Positions 41,739 to 49,377 of a stretch of 64,000 nt of DNA are shown here, one piece after another. Made by a program: the position numbers and the translations under genes. Below the pieces are notes generated by a model. It made no database searches. It worked only from the letters and a program-made list of their open reading frames with translations, and was not told where the DNA came from. Numbering within the stretch: the stretch's first letter is position 1; each line of letters starts with the position of its first letter. The stretch spans positions 1,240,001 to 1,304,000 of the forward strand of contig OZ252018.1 of the NCBI GenBank assembly GCA_965247535.1, read 5' to 3'. This DNA is from JAPPHY01 sp965247535 (lineage in GTDB: Bacteria; Chloroflexota; Dehalococcoidia; Lucifugimonadales; UBA2985).

Positions 41739-42498
41739 GGCTTTCGGCCATTTCCTTTGCGTGGATGTCCACCTTCTTCAGGTAGATGACGTTCGGCTCG
41801 GTTCCCACGTGCTCCAGCAGCTTGTATCCCCTGCCGTGCCCGCCCAGGTGCTCCTCCTTGAGCCGCGACACCTGACTGTTCTGGTCCAGAAAGTCGCCAA
41901 AGACCAGGGCGTTGGTCGGGCAAGCCTGCACGCAGGCGGGCAGGTAGTTGCCTTCCTTGAGGTTCTCGTCCGTCAGACGGCCGCCCTGCTGCCCTTCGAT
42001 TGTCAGCTGGGCCTTTCGCAGGCGCTGAACGTTGAAGCTGCACTTCTCCATAATGCCCCGGCTCCGCATGGACACGTCCGGGTTCAACTGGTTGCGGAGG
42101 CTCTCCGGCCACACCGGCTCCCAGTAGTTGAAGAAGCGGACGTTGTACGTGCAGTTGTTGGCGCAGTAGCGGGTACCCACACAGCGATTGTAGACCTGCA
42201 CGTTCATGCCCTGGTTGTTGTGGTAGGTGGCGTAGACCGGGCACACCGGCTCGCAGGGGGCGTTCTCGCAGTGCTGGCAGAGTATGGGTATGAAACGGGC
42301 CCTCACGTCCGGGAACTCGCCCTCCCAGTACCGCTCGACGTGGATCCACTGGATGGCGCGGCGCTGCCGGAAGACGTCCTCCGTGTTGATGGGGATGTTG
42401 TTCTCCGACTGGCAGGCTACCACGCATGACTGGCAGCCGGTGCAGCGGTCTACGTCAACGACCATCCCCCACTTGTGGCTAATCTGATTTGTGGTCAT
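41731..42498 (-). CDS. Alternative complex III Fe-S subunit (separate ActB2 part)
   Basis: The 255-residue ferredoxin-like protein has Cys groups at 19/22/25/29, 74/77/82/86, 106/112/116 and 153, 189/193. The fourth group reads CSFN instead of CxxC, so one ligand (position 156) is Asn. That fits a [3Fe-4S] cluster, as found in purified ACIII, next to [4Fe-4S] clusters. In Rhodothermus and Chloroflexus this part is fused to the molybdopterin-family part as ActB; here it is a separate gene. It lies between the two partners it would connect. Confidence 0.88.
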   Translation of the reverse strand: MTTNQISHKWGMVVDVDRCTGCQSCVVACQSENNIPINTEDVFRQRRAIQWIHVERYWEGEFPDVRARFIPILCQHCENAPCEPVCPVYATYHNNQGMNVQVYNRCVGTRYCANNCTYNVRFFNYWEPVWPESLRNQLNPDVSMRSRGIMEKCSFNVQRLRKAQLTIEGQQGGRLTDENLKEGNYLPACVQACPTNALVFGDFLDQNSQVSRLKEEHLGGHGRGYKLLEHVGTEPNVIYLKKVDIHAKEMAESHA

Positions 42499-42532
42499 AC
42501 CATTCTCCTACTGGTCCTCTGTTCAGGCCCTG

Positions 42533-44791
42533 CTACTCCGGCTTGGTCACCTTGATGATGCCCTGCTCGTCGGCCTCTTCTGCGAACTGGTTGCCCTCGA
42601 ACCGCGGAATGTCAATACTCAGGTCTGACTTTACCACACGAACCTTCGTGGCTGCCCACGCCAGCGCGCCGGTCGGGCCGTCCGTCAACCCCGCCAGAAG
42701 CGCCAGAGTGTTCTGACCGACTCCCTCTGCGTATCGCCCGAACGCCGAGTGGCCCTGGCCTATGGGCATGGACACCGTGTCCGGAGGCACCCCGGGGTGC
42801 GGGTACACCGGGACCTCCACCGTGCGGGTGCCCTCCGCGGTGACCACCACCATGTCTCCCTTGCTCAATCCCATCTCCTCCGCCGTCCTCGTGTTCATCT
42901 CGATCCACGTGTGCCAGACTATCGTCGTGATTGGGTCCGGCGTTGCCTGGAGCCACGGCAGATGGGCCAGGTGTCCGTCGCCTATCGAGTTGGACGCGAA
43001 CGGGACCAAGTTGAAGGAACGCCCTCCCGGCGCGTCGCTGAAGGAGATGTCCGGCCACGCCGTGTCGAGCTGTTTGATGTTCCTGACGCCGCTGTTGTCG
43101 ATGGCAGCGGTATCCCACCAGCCGCCTCTCTGTAGGACACCGTTCCAGAAGCCGTCGAATGACGATGCCCTCACCGAGCCGCGGTCCATCTGCCACAGCT
43201 GGTCTGCCCCGCGTCGCAGCAGATCCTGCATCGACGGATCGGTCACGTTTGCCAGTCCCAACCTGGAGTCCAGGTCCAGGCCAAGCGCCCTGCCCAGCAC
43301 GAGCAGCTCGTCACCGAAGCCTCGCGTGCCATCGTGGAACGGGCTGACCACCGGCTGCTGCAGCCCGATTACCTGGTAGCCCGGTGCCGGATCCGGGATA
43401 TCGTCACCCCAGTCCTCAAGGTAGGTATGCTCAGGTAGAACCAGGTCCGCGAGGGCCGTGGTCTCGTCCATGAAGCTGGAGAAGGCCACGACAAACTCCG
43501 CGCCCTCCACGGCCGCGCGGAAGTTGGCGCTCTCTGGCAGGCCGTGAACGGGGTTCACACCCCTGACCATGAGCACCTGCGGGCGGTCCATGTCCCTCCA
43601 CTCGCCAAAGGACGCGGGGGAGCCCATAGCCATAACGTCAGTGGTGGCGAGCTCAAGCAGTGGAGGCGCCGGGTTGAAGAGAACGCCGCCCGGCGTGTTC
43701 ACGCTGCCCACGAGCAGATTGAGCGAGTAGATGGCCTTAAGGTTGAAGAGTCCGCTTGTGTGCGCGCCTGCCGAGCCGCCCCCGATGGCCATCACCGGCC
43801 GGTTGTGGGGATCAGCGAATGCGTGGGCCAGCTCCTCGATCCGTCCAGGCTCAACGCCGGTAGCGTCACGCACCTGCTGGTTGTCCGGGCTGAATGCCAC
43901 AAGGGCCTCGTGTCCGCCACCCCCGGTGAGAGCGTTCGCGGCCGCCGAGTCTCCCAGCCCGTCGCGCATTATCACGTATGCCATGCTCATTGCCAGGACG
44001 CCCTCGCCGCCCGGCTTGACGGGCACCCACTCGTCGGCGTTCGCTGCCGTCATGGAGAAGCGCGGGTCGACCTGAACGTGAAGCCCTCTATGAGAGCTGC
44101 CCTGTCGCAGTTCGCCGTATCCTCGTGAGAACTTCACCGGCGAAAGCCACGTGGACAGGAAGTCCGCCCCAAAGGACAGCAGGTACTTGCAGTTCTCGAT
44201 GTCGAATGCCGGAATCCTCTCCTGCTCGAATACCTCGAGGATGGCGCGGCGGAGCGTCACCTGTTCAAGCGTCTCGTAGGCCATCGACCTGCCGCCATAC
44301 GCCTTCACGAACTCGCTGGCCAGCAGCGCCTGGTGTCCGCGCAATGGCTGCGTCACCAGAAGGAACCTGCTCCTGTCCGACAGGCCGTTCATGCGGTCCG
44401 CAACGCGCCTGCGCGCCTCCTCCCACGAGATGGGGACGTGAGCGTCTCCCTCGCGAGCGAGAGGCTCGCTGATCCGGTCCGGGTGGTACAGGGCCTGCAG
44501 GCCCGCCTCGCTCCTTGCGTGGTGCTTGCCCTGGTTGAGCGGGTAGTCCGGGTTGCCTTCGACCTTCTTTGCGCGGCCCTCCACAACGCGGATGATGATG
44601 CCGCAGCCCTCCGGGTCCTGCCGGCAGAGTGTCGCATACCAGTTGTCGATGCCGCTGACAAGGTCCTCAGGCAGGAAGACCGGGCTCTCTATCTGGAGCT
44701 CCTGTTCCGGTATGAGACAGCCGTTGAAGGCTACGGCGCCTACGGCCGAAACCCCTGACCACTTGAGGAACTGTCTTCTCGTTATTCCCAT
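42533..44791 (-). CDS. actB: Alternative complex III molybdopterin-family subunit (ActB1 part)
   Basis: The 752-residue protein starts with a Tat signal (ITRRQFLKWSG) running into a Cys (FNGC, possible lipobox), then a molybdopterin-oxidoreductase fold: IRVVEGRAKKVEGNPDYPLNQGKHHARSEAGLQALYHPDR, GGGSAGAHTSG, LPEHTYLEDWGDD and a C-terminal barrel domain WHTWIEMNTRTAEEMGLSKGDMVVV. The N-terminal CxxCxxxC cluster site is absent (LCRQDPEGCG), as in ActB proteins, which bind no molybdenum. The ATG at 44791 is chosen over a TTG at 44803 for its spacing from AAGGA. Confidence 0.9.
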   Translation of the reverse strand: MGITRRQFLKWSGVSAVGAVAFNGCLIPEQELQIESPVFLPEDLVSGIDNWYATLCRQDPEGCGIIIRVVEGRAKKVEGNPDYPLNQGKHHARSEAGLQALYHPDRISEPLAREGDAHVPISWEEARRRVADRMNGLSDRSRFLLVTQPLRGHQALLASEFVKAYGGRSMAYETLEQVTLRRAILEVFEQERIPAFDIENCKYLLSFGADFLSTWLSPVKFSRGYGELRQGSSHRGLHVQVDPRFSMTAANADEWVPVKPGGEGVLAMSMAYVIMRDGLGDSAAANALTGGGGHEALVAFSPDNQQVRDATGVEPGRIEELAHAFADPHNRPVMAIGGGSAGAHTSGLFNLKAIYSLNLLVGSVNTPGGVLFNPAPPLLELATTDVMAMGSPASFGEWRDMDRPQVLMVRGVNPVHGLPESANFRAAVEGAEFVVAFSSFMDETTALADLVLPEHTYLEDWGDDIPDPAPGYQVIGLQQPVVSPFHDGTRGFGDELLVLGRALGLDLDSRLGLANVTDPSMQDLLRRGADQLWQMDRGSVRASSFDGFWNGVLQRGGWWDTAAIDNSGVRNIKQLDTAWPDISFSDAPGGRSFNLVPFASNSIGDGHLAHLPWLQATPDPITTIVWHTWIEMNTRTAEEMGLSKGDMVVVTAEGTRTVEVPVYPHPGVPPDTVSMPIGQGHSAFGRYAEGVGQNTLALLAGLTDGPTGALAWAATKVRVVKSDLSIDIPRFEGNQFAEEADEQGIIKVTKPE

Positions 44792-44806
44792 GACGCTATG
44801 CAATCC

Positions 44807-45478
44807 TTAGTAGTGACACGTAGTGCAGTCTGTGGGAGCTCCGTAGTCCCGGTGGCAGTCCACGCAGTCGCCCATCTTGAGGCTTCGCACCTGCTCGACC
44901 TCGGCCATAGCGGCAACGTCGCCGTGGCAGGTGGAGCACACGTTGGCGGCGACCATGGCCTGCTCGCCGGAAGGCAGCACATTGCCCTGCTGCGTAAAGT
45001 ACCTTATGTGGGCCTCGTGCACAAACCGGACGCTGTCCGGCAGCCGGTGCACACGCTCCCAAACGACGGGGTCCTTGTTCTCCCATGCGCTCAGGAGGTT
45101 GGTCAACCCGGGAAGCGGGTTGTCCTCGCCCTCCTGCACAGCCTTGTGGCAGAAGATGCATTGCTCCACAGGCGGAACGGAAGCAGCCGCGCCCTTGTCC
45201 ACGTTGCGGTGGCAGTAGGTGCAGTCCAGTCCGAGGGCGGTCTTGGCCTGCCCGTCGGCGTAGGTCACGACATTGCCGTCTTCGTCGAGCAGGTCGCCGA
45301 GTCCGGCGTGAACGGTATGCGGGAATGGTATGGGCTGCTCCGGCGCGCCTCCGAATCCAAGGACCTCGAAGGGTGTGCTCCACCACGCGCGTGCAACGAA
45401 TAGCAAGACGAGCATTGTCACAAGGCCTCCGGCCGCCAGGCCACCTATCAACGCAACGAGTGCAGCAATCCTTATCAT
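44807..45478 (-). CDS. actA: Alternative complex III pentaheme cytochrome c (ActA-like)
   Basis: The 223-residue protein has one N-terminal membrane anchor (GGLAAGGLVTMLVLLFVA) and exactly five CxxCH heme sites at about 86-90, 107-111, 181-185, 205-209 and 218-222, the last one ending the protein (CTTCHY). Several extra His (HTVH, HEAH) can serve as distal ligands. Five hemes and this operon position identify it as ActA. It is followed by actB after 15 bases. Confidence 0.93.
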   Translation of the reverse strand: MIRIAALVALIGGLAAGGLVTMLVLLFVARAWWSTPFEVLGFGGAPEQPIPFPHTVHAGLGDLLDEDGNVVTYADGQAKTALGLDCTYCHRNVDKGAAASVPPVEQCIFCHKAVQEGEDNPLPGLTNLLSAWENKDPVVWERVHRLPDSVRFVHEAHIRYFTQQGNVLPSGEQAMVAANVCSTCHGDVAAMAEVEQVRSLKMGDCVDCHRDYGAPTDCTTCHY

Positions 45479-45554
45479 CTGCGATTAGTCTCGGTTTCCT
45501 TCAAGTGAGTAAGTGTTCATGTGACGCCTTGCGAGGCACGCTGCCGGCCCGGTA

Positions 45555-45845
45555 TCAAATCCACCATCGGTCCCATACGGACCTCAAGACGTGGGCCTCC
45601 TGTGCGATCCTCAGCAGAAAAAAGAGCACCAACCCGAGCGAGACGAGCGCGCCCATGTAGAAGAACCGGCGGGACTTGCTAACGCCTTCGGGAAGGTGCC
45701 CTGTGCCAATTAGAGAAGGGATGATGGCGTGCGCCATCAGGAAGTTGAATCCGAATCCAATTGCGAAAAGTAGAATAAACCAATAAAAGTGGAGCAGGTT
45801 TCCGATCTCTCGCCAGTCGGCGCTAGTGATGAACTCTGGATCCAT
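45555..45845 (-). CDS. Small membrane protein, first gene of the ACIII operon
   Basis: The 96-residue protein has two membrane helices (LLHFYWFILLFAIGFGFNFLMAHAIIPSL and FFYMGALVSLGLVLFFLL). It begins MDPEFITSADWREIGN. It lies 76 bases before actA and would be co-transcribed. It could be a small accessory subunit of the complex (the known ActG is also a small membrane protein), but sequence identity to ActG cannot be claimed. Confidence 0.7.
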   Translation of the reverse strand: MDPEFITSADWREIGNLLHFYWFILLFAIGFGFNFLMAHAIIPSLIGTGHLPEGVSKSRRFFYMGALVSLGLVLFFLLRIAQEAHVLRSVWDRWWI

Positions 45846-45953
45846 TTCTTTTCCCTAGTTCAATTCTTTCCTCACCCCTACTCCCTCCCCGGTTGGCCGG
45901 CTGCATCGATTGACGCCCGCCCATCCCCGCCTGTTCTGCCCCGCCGACGGGCT

Positions 45954-45981
45954 TTGCAACAAGCCTCCGGTAGTGTACAAT
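45954..45981 (+). promoter_or_regulatory. Predicted promoter for Tat-signal and lipoprotein genes
   Basis: TTGCAA (45954-45959) and TACAAT (45976-45981) are 16 bp apart. It lies in the 207-base gap shared with the divergent ACIII operon. No equally clear promoter was found for the ACIII side. Confidence 0.45.
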
Positions 45982-46052
45982 CGGGCTGCTGGTAAGTCAA
46001 TAGGAATTCACCAGGTTTGCGACAAATCTCACAAGCGCTTCAGGAGGCATAC

Positions 46053-46286
46053 ATGACGGACAGCTCAGAGAGGACCGCACGGCTGCTGAACAGGCGTGAG
46101 TTTCTTACGCGGGCCGCCATCGCCCTTGGGGCCGCGGCTGCCGTCGCCGCCACCAGTAGAAGGCTGTCCCTGTCGTCCCGCTCAGGCGCCGCCGGTAGCC
46201 CCGCCTCCGACTCGCTCTTCACGCCAAGACCCGGCTCCCGGCTGCGGTACTGGCGAAACAAGCTGGAGCAGTTCAGGCTGAGATAG
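46053..46286 (+). CDS. 77-residue twin-arginine signal protein beside ACIII
   Basis: The ATG at 46053 has a perfect AGGAGG six bases upstream. The product has a Tat signal: NRREFLTRAAIALGAAAAVAA (RR, Phe, Leu), then only about 40 residues rich in Ser/Arg (SSRSGAAGSPASDSLFTPRPG) ending YWRNKLEQFRLR. Small Tat-leader proteins occur next to formate dehydrogenases and other redox complexes, where their role is unclear. The next lipoprotein gene starts 4 bases later. Divergent orientation to ACIII suggests a link, not proof. Confidence 0.65.
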   Translation: MTDSSERTARLLNRREFLTRAAIALGAAAAVAATSRRLSLSSRSGAAGSPASDSLFTPRPGSRLRYWRNKLEQFRLR

Positions 46287-46290
46287 CCAC

Positions 46291-47028
46291 GTGCGGAAGC
46301 ACATGCATCAATCGTCCCCTGTGAAGCGCGCCGGTAGTCTGCTCCGATCGTGGAGTTTGGCAGCGTTTCTTTTTTTGGTCCTTGCATCTGCAGCAGGCTG
46401 CGTCGCCAACGAGATTGCCAACAACGCCGAGCTGGTCCTGGACGAGATCGACGCTGCGTCGGCCCCCAGCGGCAATATCGAGATAGCTGGGAGCGTCCTG
46501 GTATACTCAGACGACCTCCCCGACCTGGTCAGCGGCGTCAGGTCCGTTGACATGCGGGAAAACAAGCTCGAGCTGGTCGTGGACTACCTCACTCACCAGG
46601 AGCGAGTTGACTGTATCCTCAACAACGTTGAGCAGGCCGCCCGGGACGAAATGACGGTCCAATGCCAGGGAAAGGTGCTGGTCTGGGACGAAGGAGAGCA
46701 CGGGCTGCTGGGCGTCTCCCAGATCCTCGATGAAGTAACGGCCAGGGACGGAGGACCGCCCCAGCGAGCCTACCTAGCCGACTATCTGGACTTCTGGGAC
46801 GAGGTGCAGCGAGTGGAGCGGGTTGTGGAGAGCCTGGGCCAGATCCAGCGAAGCCACTCCATACCTCTGTTCGGCTCGCTGCTCAAGTCCCTTCACCGCT
46901 TCCCCATTTTGTACGAGGGTGACGAACTGGTGCCATACTCTGACGTGCCCGGCCTGCTGGAGCAGTACCGTGCGCGTGACACCGACGAGGCGCGCCGCGA
47001 CATGGTTTCCGAGTACCTGGAGCGATAG
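46291..47028 (+). CDS. Predicted lipoprotein of unknown function
   Basis: The 245-residue protein has a lipoprotein signal: basic start, hydrophobic SLAAFLFLVLASAAGC with lipobox SAAGC at about residue 37. The mature part is acidic and mixed alpha/beta (IEIAGSVLVYSDDLPDLVSGVRSVDMRENKLELVVDYL). No family recognised. The start is GTG 46291 or the ATG at 46303. It is co-transcribed with the Tat-signal gene and converges on mutL. Confidence 0.7.
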   Translation: MRKHMHQSSPVKRAGSLLRSWSLAAFLFLVLASAAGCVANEIANNAELVLDEIDAASAPSGNIEIAGSVLVYSDDLPDLVSGVRSVDMRENKLELVVDYLTHQERVDCILNNVEQAARDEMTVQCQGKVLVWDEGEHGLLGVSQILDEVTARDGGPPQRAYLADYLDFWDEVQRVERVVESLGQIQRSHSIPLFGSLLKSLHRFPILYEGDELVPYSDVPGLLEQYRARDTDEARRDMVSEYLER

Positions 47029-47076
47029 CGCCTTCCGATTCGCTTCCCACTCCCCTTCGCGAGAGATACGCGACAC

Positions 47077-47098
47077 GACCGTAGCGCGGTCTTCTTCC
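47077..47098 (+). terminator. Weak candidate terminator after the lipoprotein gene
   Basis: A 5-bp stem GACCG/CGGTC (47077-47091) followed by TTCTTCC. It is short and the T-run is interrupted, so this is only a candidate. Confidence 0.25.
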
Positions 47099-47131
47099 AA
47101 GCCTGTGCGGGACACGCTACCTGGCGACGCC

Positions 47132-48856
47132 CTATCGCCGCCCAAACTCTCGTTGCAGGTGTGCTGCGCTCAGGTGCACCATCGTGGGGCGGCCGTGGGG
47201 GCACGTGTTGGCTCGCTCACACGCCTCAAGTTGCGTCAGCAAGATCTCCATCTCCTCCTGCTGCAGAGCCTTGCCCGCCCTGACCGCTGCGTGGCAGGAG
47301 ATCGACTTTGCCATCTCCTCCTCCCACTCCGCCGCGTTGATACCTCCGGTCACGTCCTCGAGGATGGTGAGGAAGGCCTCCCCCGGGTCGGCGTCTCGCA
47401 GCGACGCCGGCAGTGCCCTCAGCAGGTAGGTCCTCTGCCCGAACCTCTCCAGCTCGAACCCATAGCGCGACCACCGGTCAAACCCGACCTCCAGCGTCTC
47501 CTCCTGTGATGCGCTCAGCTCGACCACCACGGGTTCAAGCAGGCCCTGCACCTGCGTAGCCTGCTCTCTCAGTTCCAGCTGCACCTTCTCGTAGAGGACC
47601 CGTTCGTGGGCCGCGTGCTGGTCCACCAGGTACATGCCGCCGGGACCCTCTGCCACGATGTACAGGCTCTGCACCTGTCCGAGCACTCGCAGCGCGGGCA
47701 CAACCTGCCTGGGCGTGGTCTGCGGGGGTGACCATCCATCCGGCGCGAACATCGTCAGCGCCTGCTGCACCTGCGCTACTTGCGGCGCCGTCGTCGCCCC
47801 CGCAAAGACGCCTGTGGGCCTCGACGGCTCCAGGCCCCCCCGCACGGTGGGAACCGGCGACTGAGCCACCAGCGCGCCTCTAACTGCGCGCTGCAGCGTA
47901 GAAAAGACCTCTCGCTCCTTGCGAAAGCGTACCTCCAGCTTGGCGGGATGAACGTTGACGTCCACGTCCTGAGGCGGCACGCTGATGTGCAAAACGGCAA
48001 GTGGGTGTCGGCGCTCCATGAGAAAGCCCTGATAGGCCTCTTCGAGTGCAAACGTCAGCGCACGGCTCTGGATCCAGCGCCGGTTCACCAGTAGGCTAAT
48101 CTGGCCGCGTGTGGACCTGCTCACGTCGGGCGGGCTGATGAGCCCGTGAACGGCCGGCGCGTCCGGGCCGCCATCGTCGGGCGAGGCGGCGTCCAGGAGC
48201 GACTGGGCAAGCCTCACTCCGTAGACGGCGGCGCAGGCGTCGCGCAGGTTGCCGCCGCCCGGAGCCGTGAACGCCGCCTTGCCATCCACCTCCAGTCGAA
48301 AGCGGACCTCCGGAAAGGCCAGCGCAAACTGCTGCACGAGCGTCTGGACGCGCCCGGTCTCGGCTGACACCGATCTGAGGAACTTTAGCCGCGCCGGTAC
48401 ATTCCGAAACAGGCCGCGCACGGCTACCGACGTGCCTGGCGGGCTTCCCTGCGGCGACACTCGCACGATCTCCCCGCCTTCCAGCTCCACCTGCGTGCCG
48501 GCCGGCTGGTCCGCCGTGCGTGTGACCAGCGTGACGCCCGACACCGCGGCGATGCTGGGCAGCGCCTCGCCCCGGAAGCCCATGGTAGTGATGCCGTCCA
48601 GGCTTCCGTCCGGGGGCAGCTTGCTGGTGGCAAAGCGCTGGAAGGCAAGGGGCGCCTCCTCCGCGGGTATGCCGCTGCCGTCGTCTACCACGCGGATCAG
48701 TTCCAGTCCGCCGCCCCGAATCTCCACGATGATGGATTCGGCGCCCGCGTCGATGGCGTTGTCCAGCAGTTCCTTCACGACTGAGGCCGGCCGCTCGACA
48801 ACCTCGCCTGCGGCTATCCGGGCGGCCTGCTGCGGTGGGAGTACGCGAATCGGCAT
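47132..48856 (-). CDS. mutL: DNA mismatch repair protein MutL (endonuclease type)
   Basis: The 574-residue protein has the GHKL ATPase motifs ERPASVVKELLDNAIDAG, VDDGSGI, RGEALPSIAAVS, and the C-terminal nicking-endonuclease motif DQHAAHERVLYE with SCHAAVRAGKAL and CPHGRPTMVHL. Such MutLs nick DNA themselves, so no MutH is needed. The ATG at 48856 gives the classical start MPIRVLPPQQAARIAAGEV; the frame extends upstream to 49057 across the HAD gene and is not coding there. Confidence 0.97.
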   Translation of the reverse strand: MPIRVLPPQQAARIAAGEVVERPASVVKELLDNAIDAGAESIIVEIRGGGLELIRVVDDGSGIPAEEAPLAFQRFATSKLPPDGSLDGITTMGFRGEALPSIAAVSGVTLVTRTADQPAGTQVELEGGEIVRVSPQGSPPGTSVAVRGLFRNVPARLKFLRSVSAETGRVQTLVQQFALAFPEVRFRLEVDGKAAFTAPGGGNLRDACAAVYGVRLAQSLLDAASPDDGGPDAPAVHGLISPPDVSRSTRGQISLLVNRRWIQSRALTFALEEAYQGFLMERRHPLAVLHISVPPQDVDVNVHPAKLEVRFRKEREVFSTLQRAVRGALVAQSPVPTVRGGLEPSRPTGVFAGATTAPQVAQVQQALTMFAPDGWSPPQTTPRQVVPALRVLGQVQSLYIVAEGPGGMYLVDQHAAHERVLYEKVQLELREQATQVQGLLEPVVVELSASQEETLEVGFDRWSRYGFELERFGQRTYLLRALPASLRDADPGEAFLTILEDVTGGINAAEWEEEMAKSISCHAAVRAGKALQQEEMEILLTQLEACERANTCPHGRPTMVHLSAAHLQREFGRR

Positions 48857-48866
48857 GGCGACGCGC

Positions 48867-49295
48867 CTACACCCACTCCCGCGACGCCGGCCAGACGTCG
48901 TCGTGGGGCGAGAGCTTGTCACATAGAGCGGTGATGATGGGATAGATCCGCTCCATCTCCAGGTCAGCCTGGTTCTCGTACAGGTAGGCCTTGACGCGGA
49001 CGCCGCCGAGGGTGGCCACGATGTCCGGGTAGTCGTCGATGACCAGGTCAGGCTCAACCGTGACGCTCAGGGTCTTCATGCGTTTCCGGTAGTCGAAGAT
49101 GGGCTTGTGGAAGCAGTCGGTGACGAATTGCTCCAGGTTGTGCCTGCGGACCTCTCGCCACCGAATGCCCATGCCGGACCAGACATAGAGGGTGTGTCCG
49201 TCGTCCGTGAGGCGCTGGAACAGCTCGCGGACTCCGGGGCGAAGGCCGCCGTTCATGGCGATGATCGTGTAATCGCAGTCGAAGAAGATGTTCAC
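48867..49295 (-). CDS. HAD-superfamily hydrolase between mutL and mutS
   Basis: The ~142-residue protein begins NIFFDCDYTIIAMNGG with the HAD motif DxDxT (DCDYT), then a motif II-like VWSGMG, a likely motif III Lys in HKPIFDYRKRMK, and motif IV LVIDDYPD. It resembles small phosphatases without a large cap. GTG 49295 is preferred; TTG 49304 would add three residues. It overlaps neither neighbour but sits 10 bases before mutL. Substrate unknown. Confidence 0.75.
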   Translation of the reverse strand: MNIFFDCDYTIIAMNGGLRPGVRELFQRLTDDGHTLYVWSGMGIRWREVRRHNLEQFVTDCFHKPIFDYRKRMKTLSVTVEPDLVIDDYPDIVATLGGVRVKAYLYENQADLEMERIYPIITALCDKLSPHDDVWPASREWV

Positions 49296-49377
49296 AGCTG
49301 GCAACCGGACTGAATTATACTAGCCGCCCGAGGGAGCGGGCAAGCGCAGTTGCCGTTACCGTACGTCGCGAGCTCCC

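Noticed and set aside
44803..44803. TTG start for the molybdopterin-family ACIII subunit
   Set aside because: It abuts the AAGGA ribosome site with no spacer; the ATG at 44791 has workable spacing and keeps the Tat motif near the N-terminus.
47132..49057. MutL with a 67-residue N-terminal extension
   Set aside because: The extension overlaps the HAD gene antisense-free but out of frame and has the Ser/Thr/Arg-rich look of a shadow; the ATG at 48856 gives the standard start.
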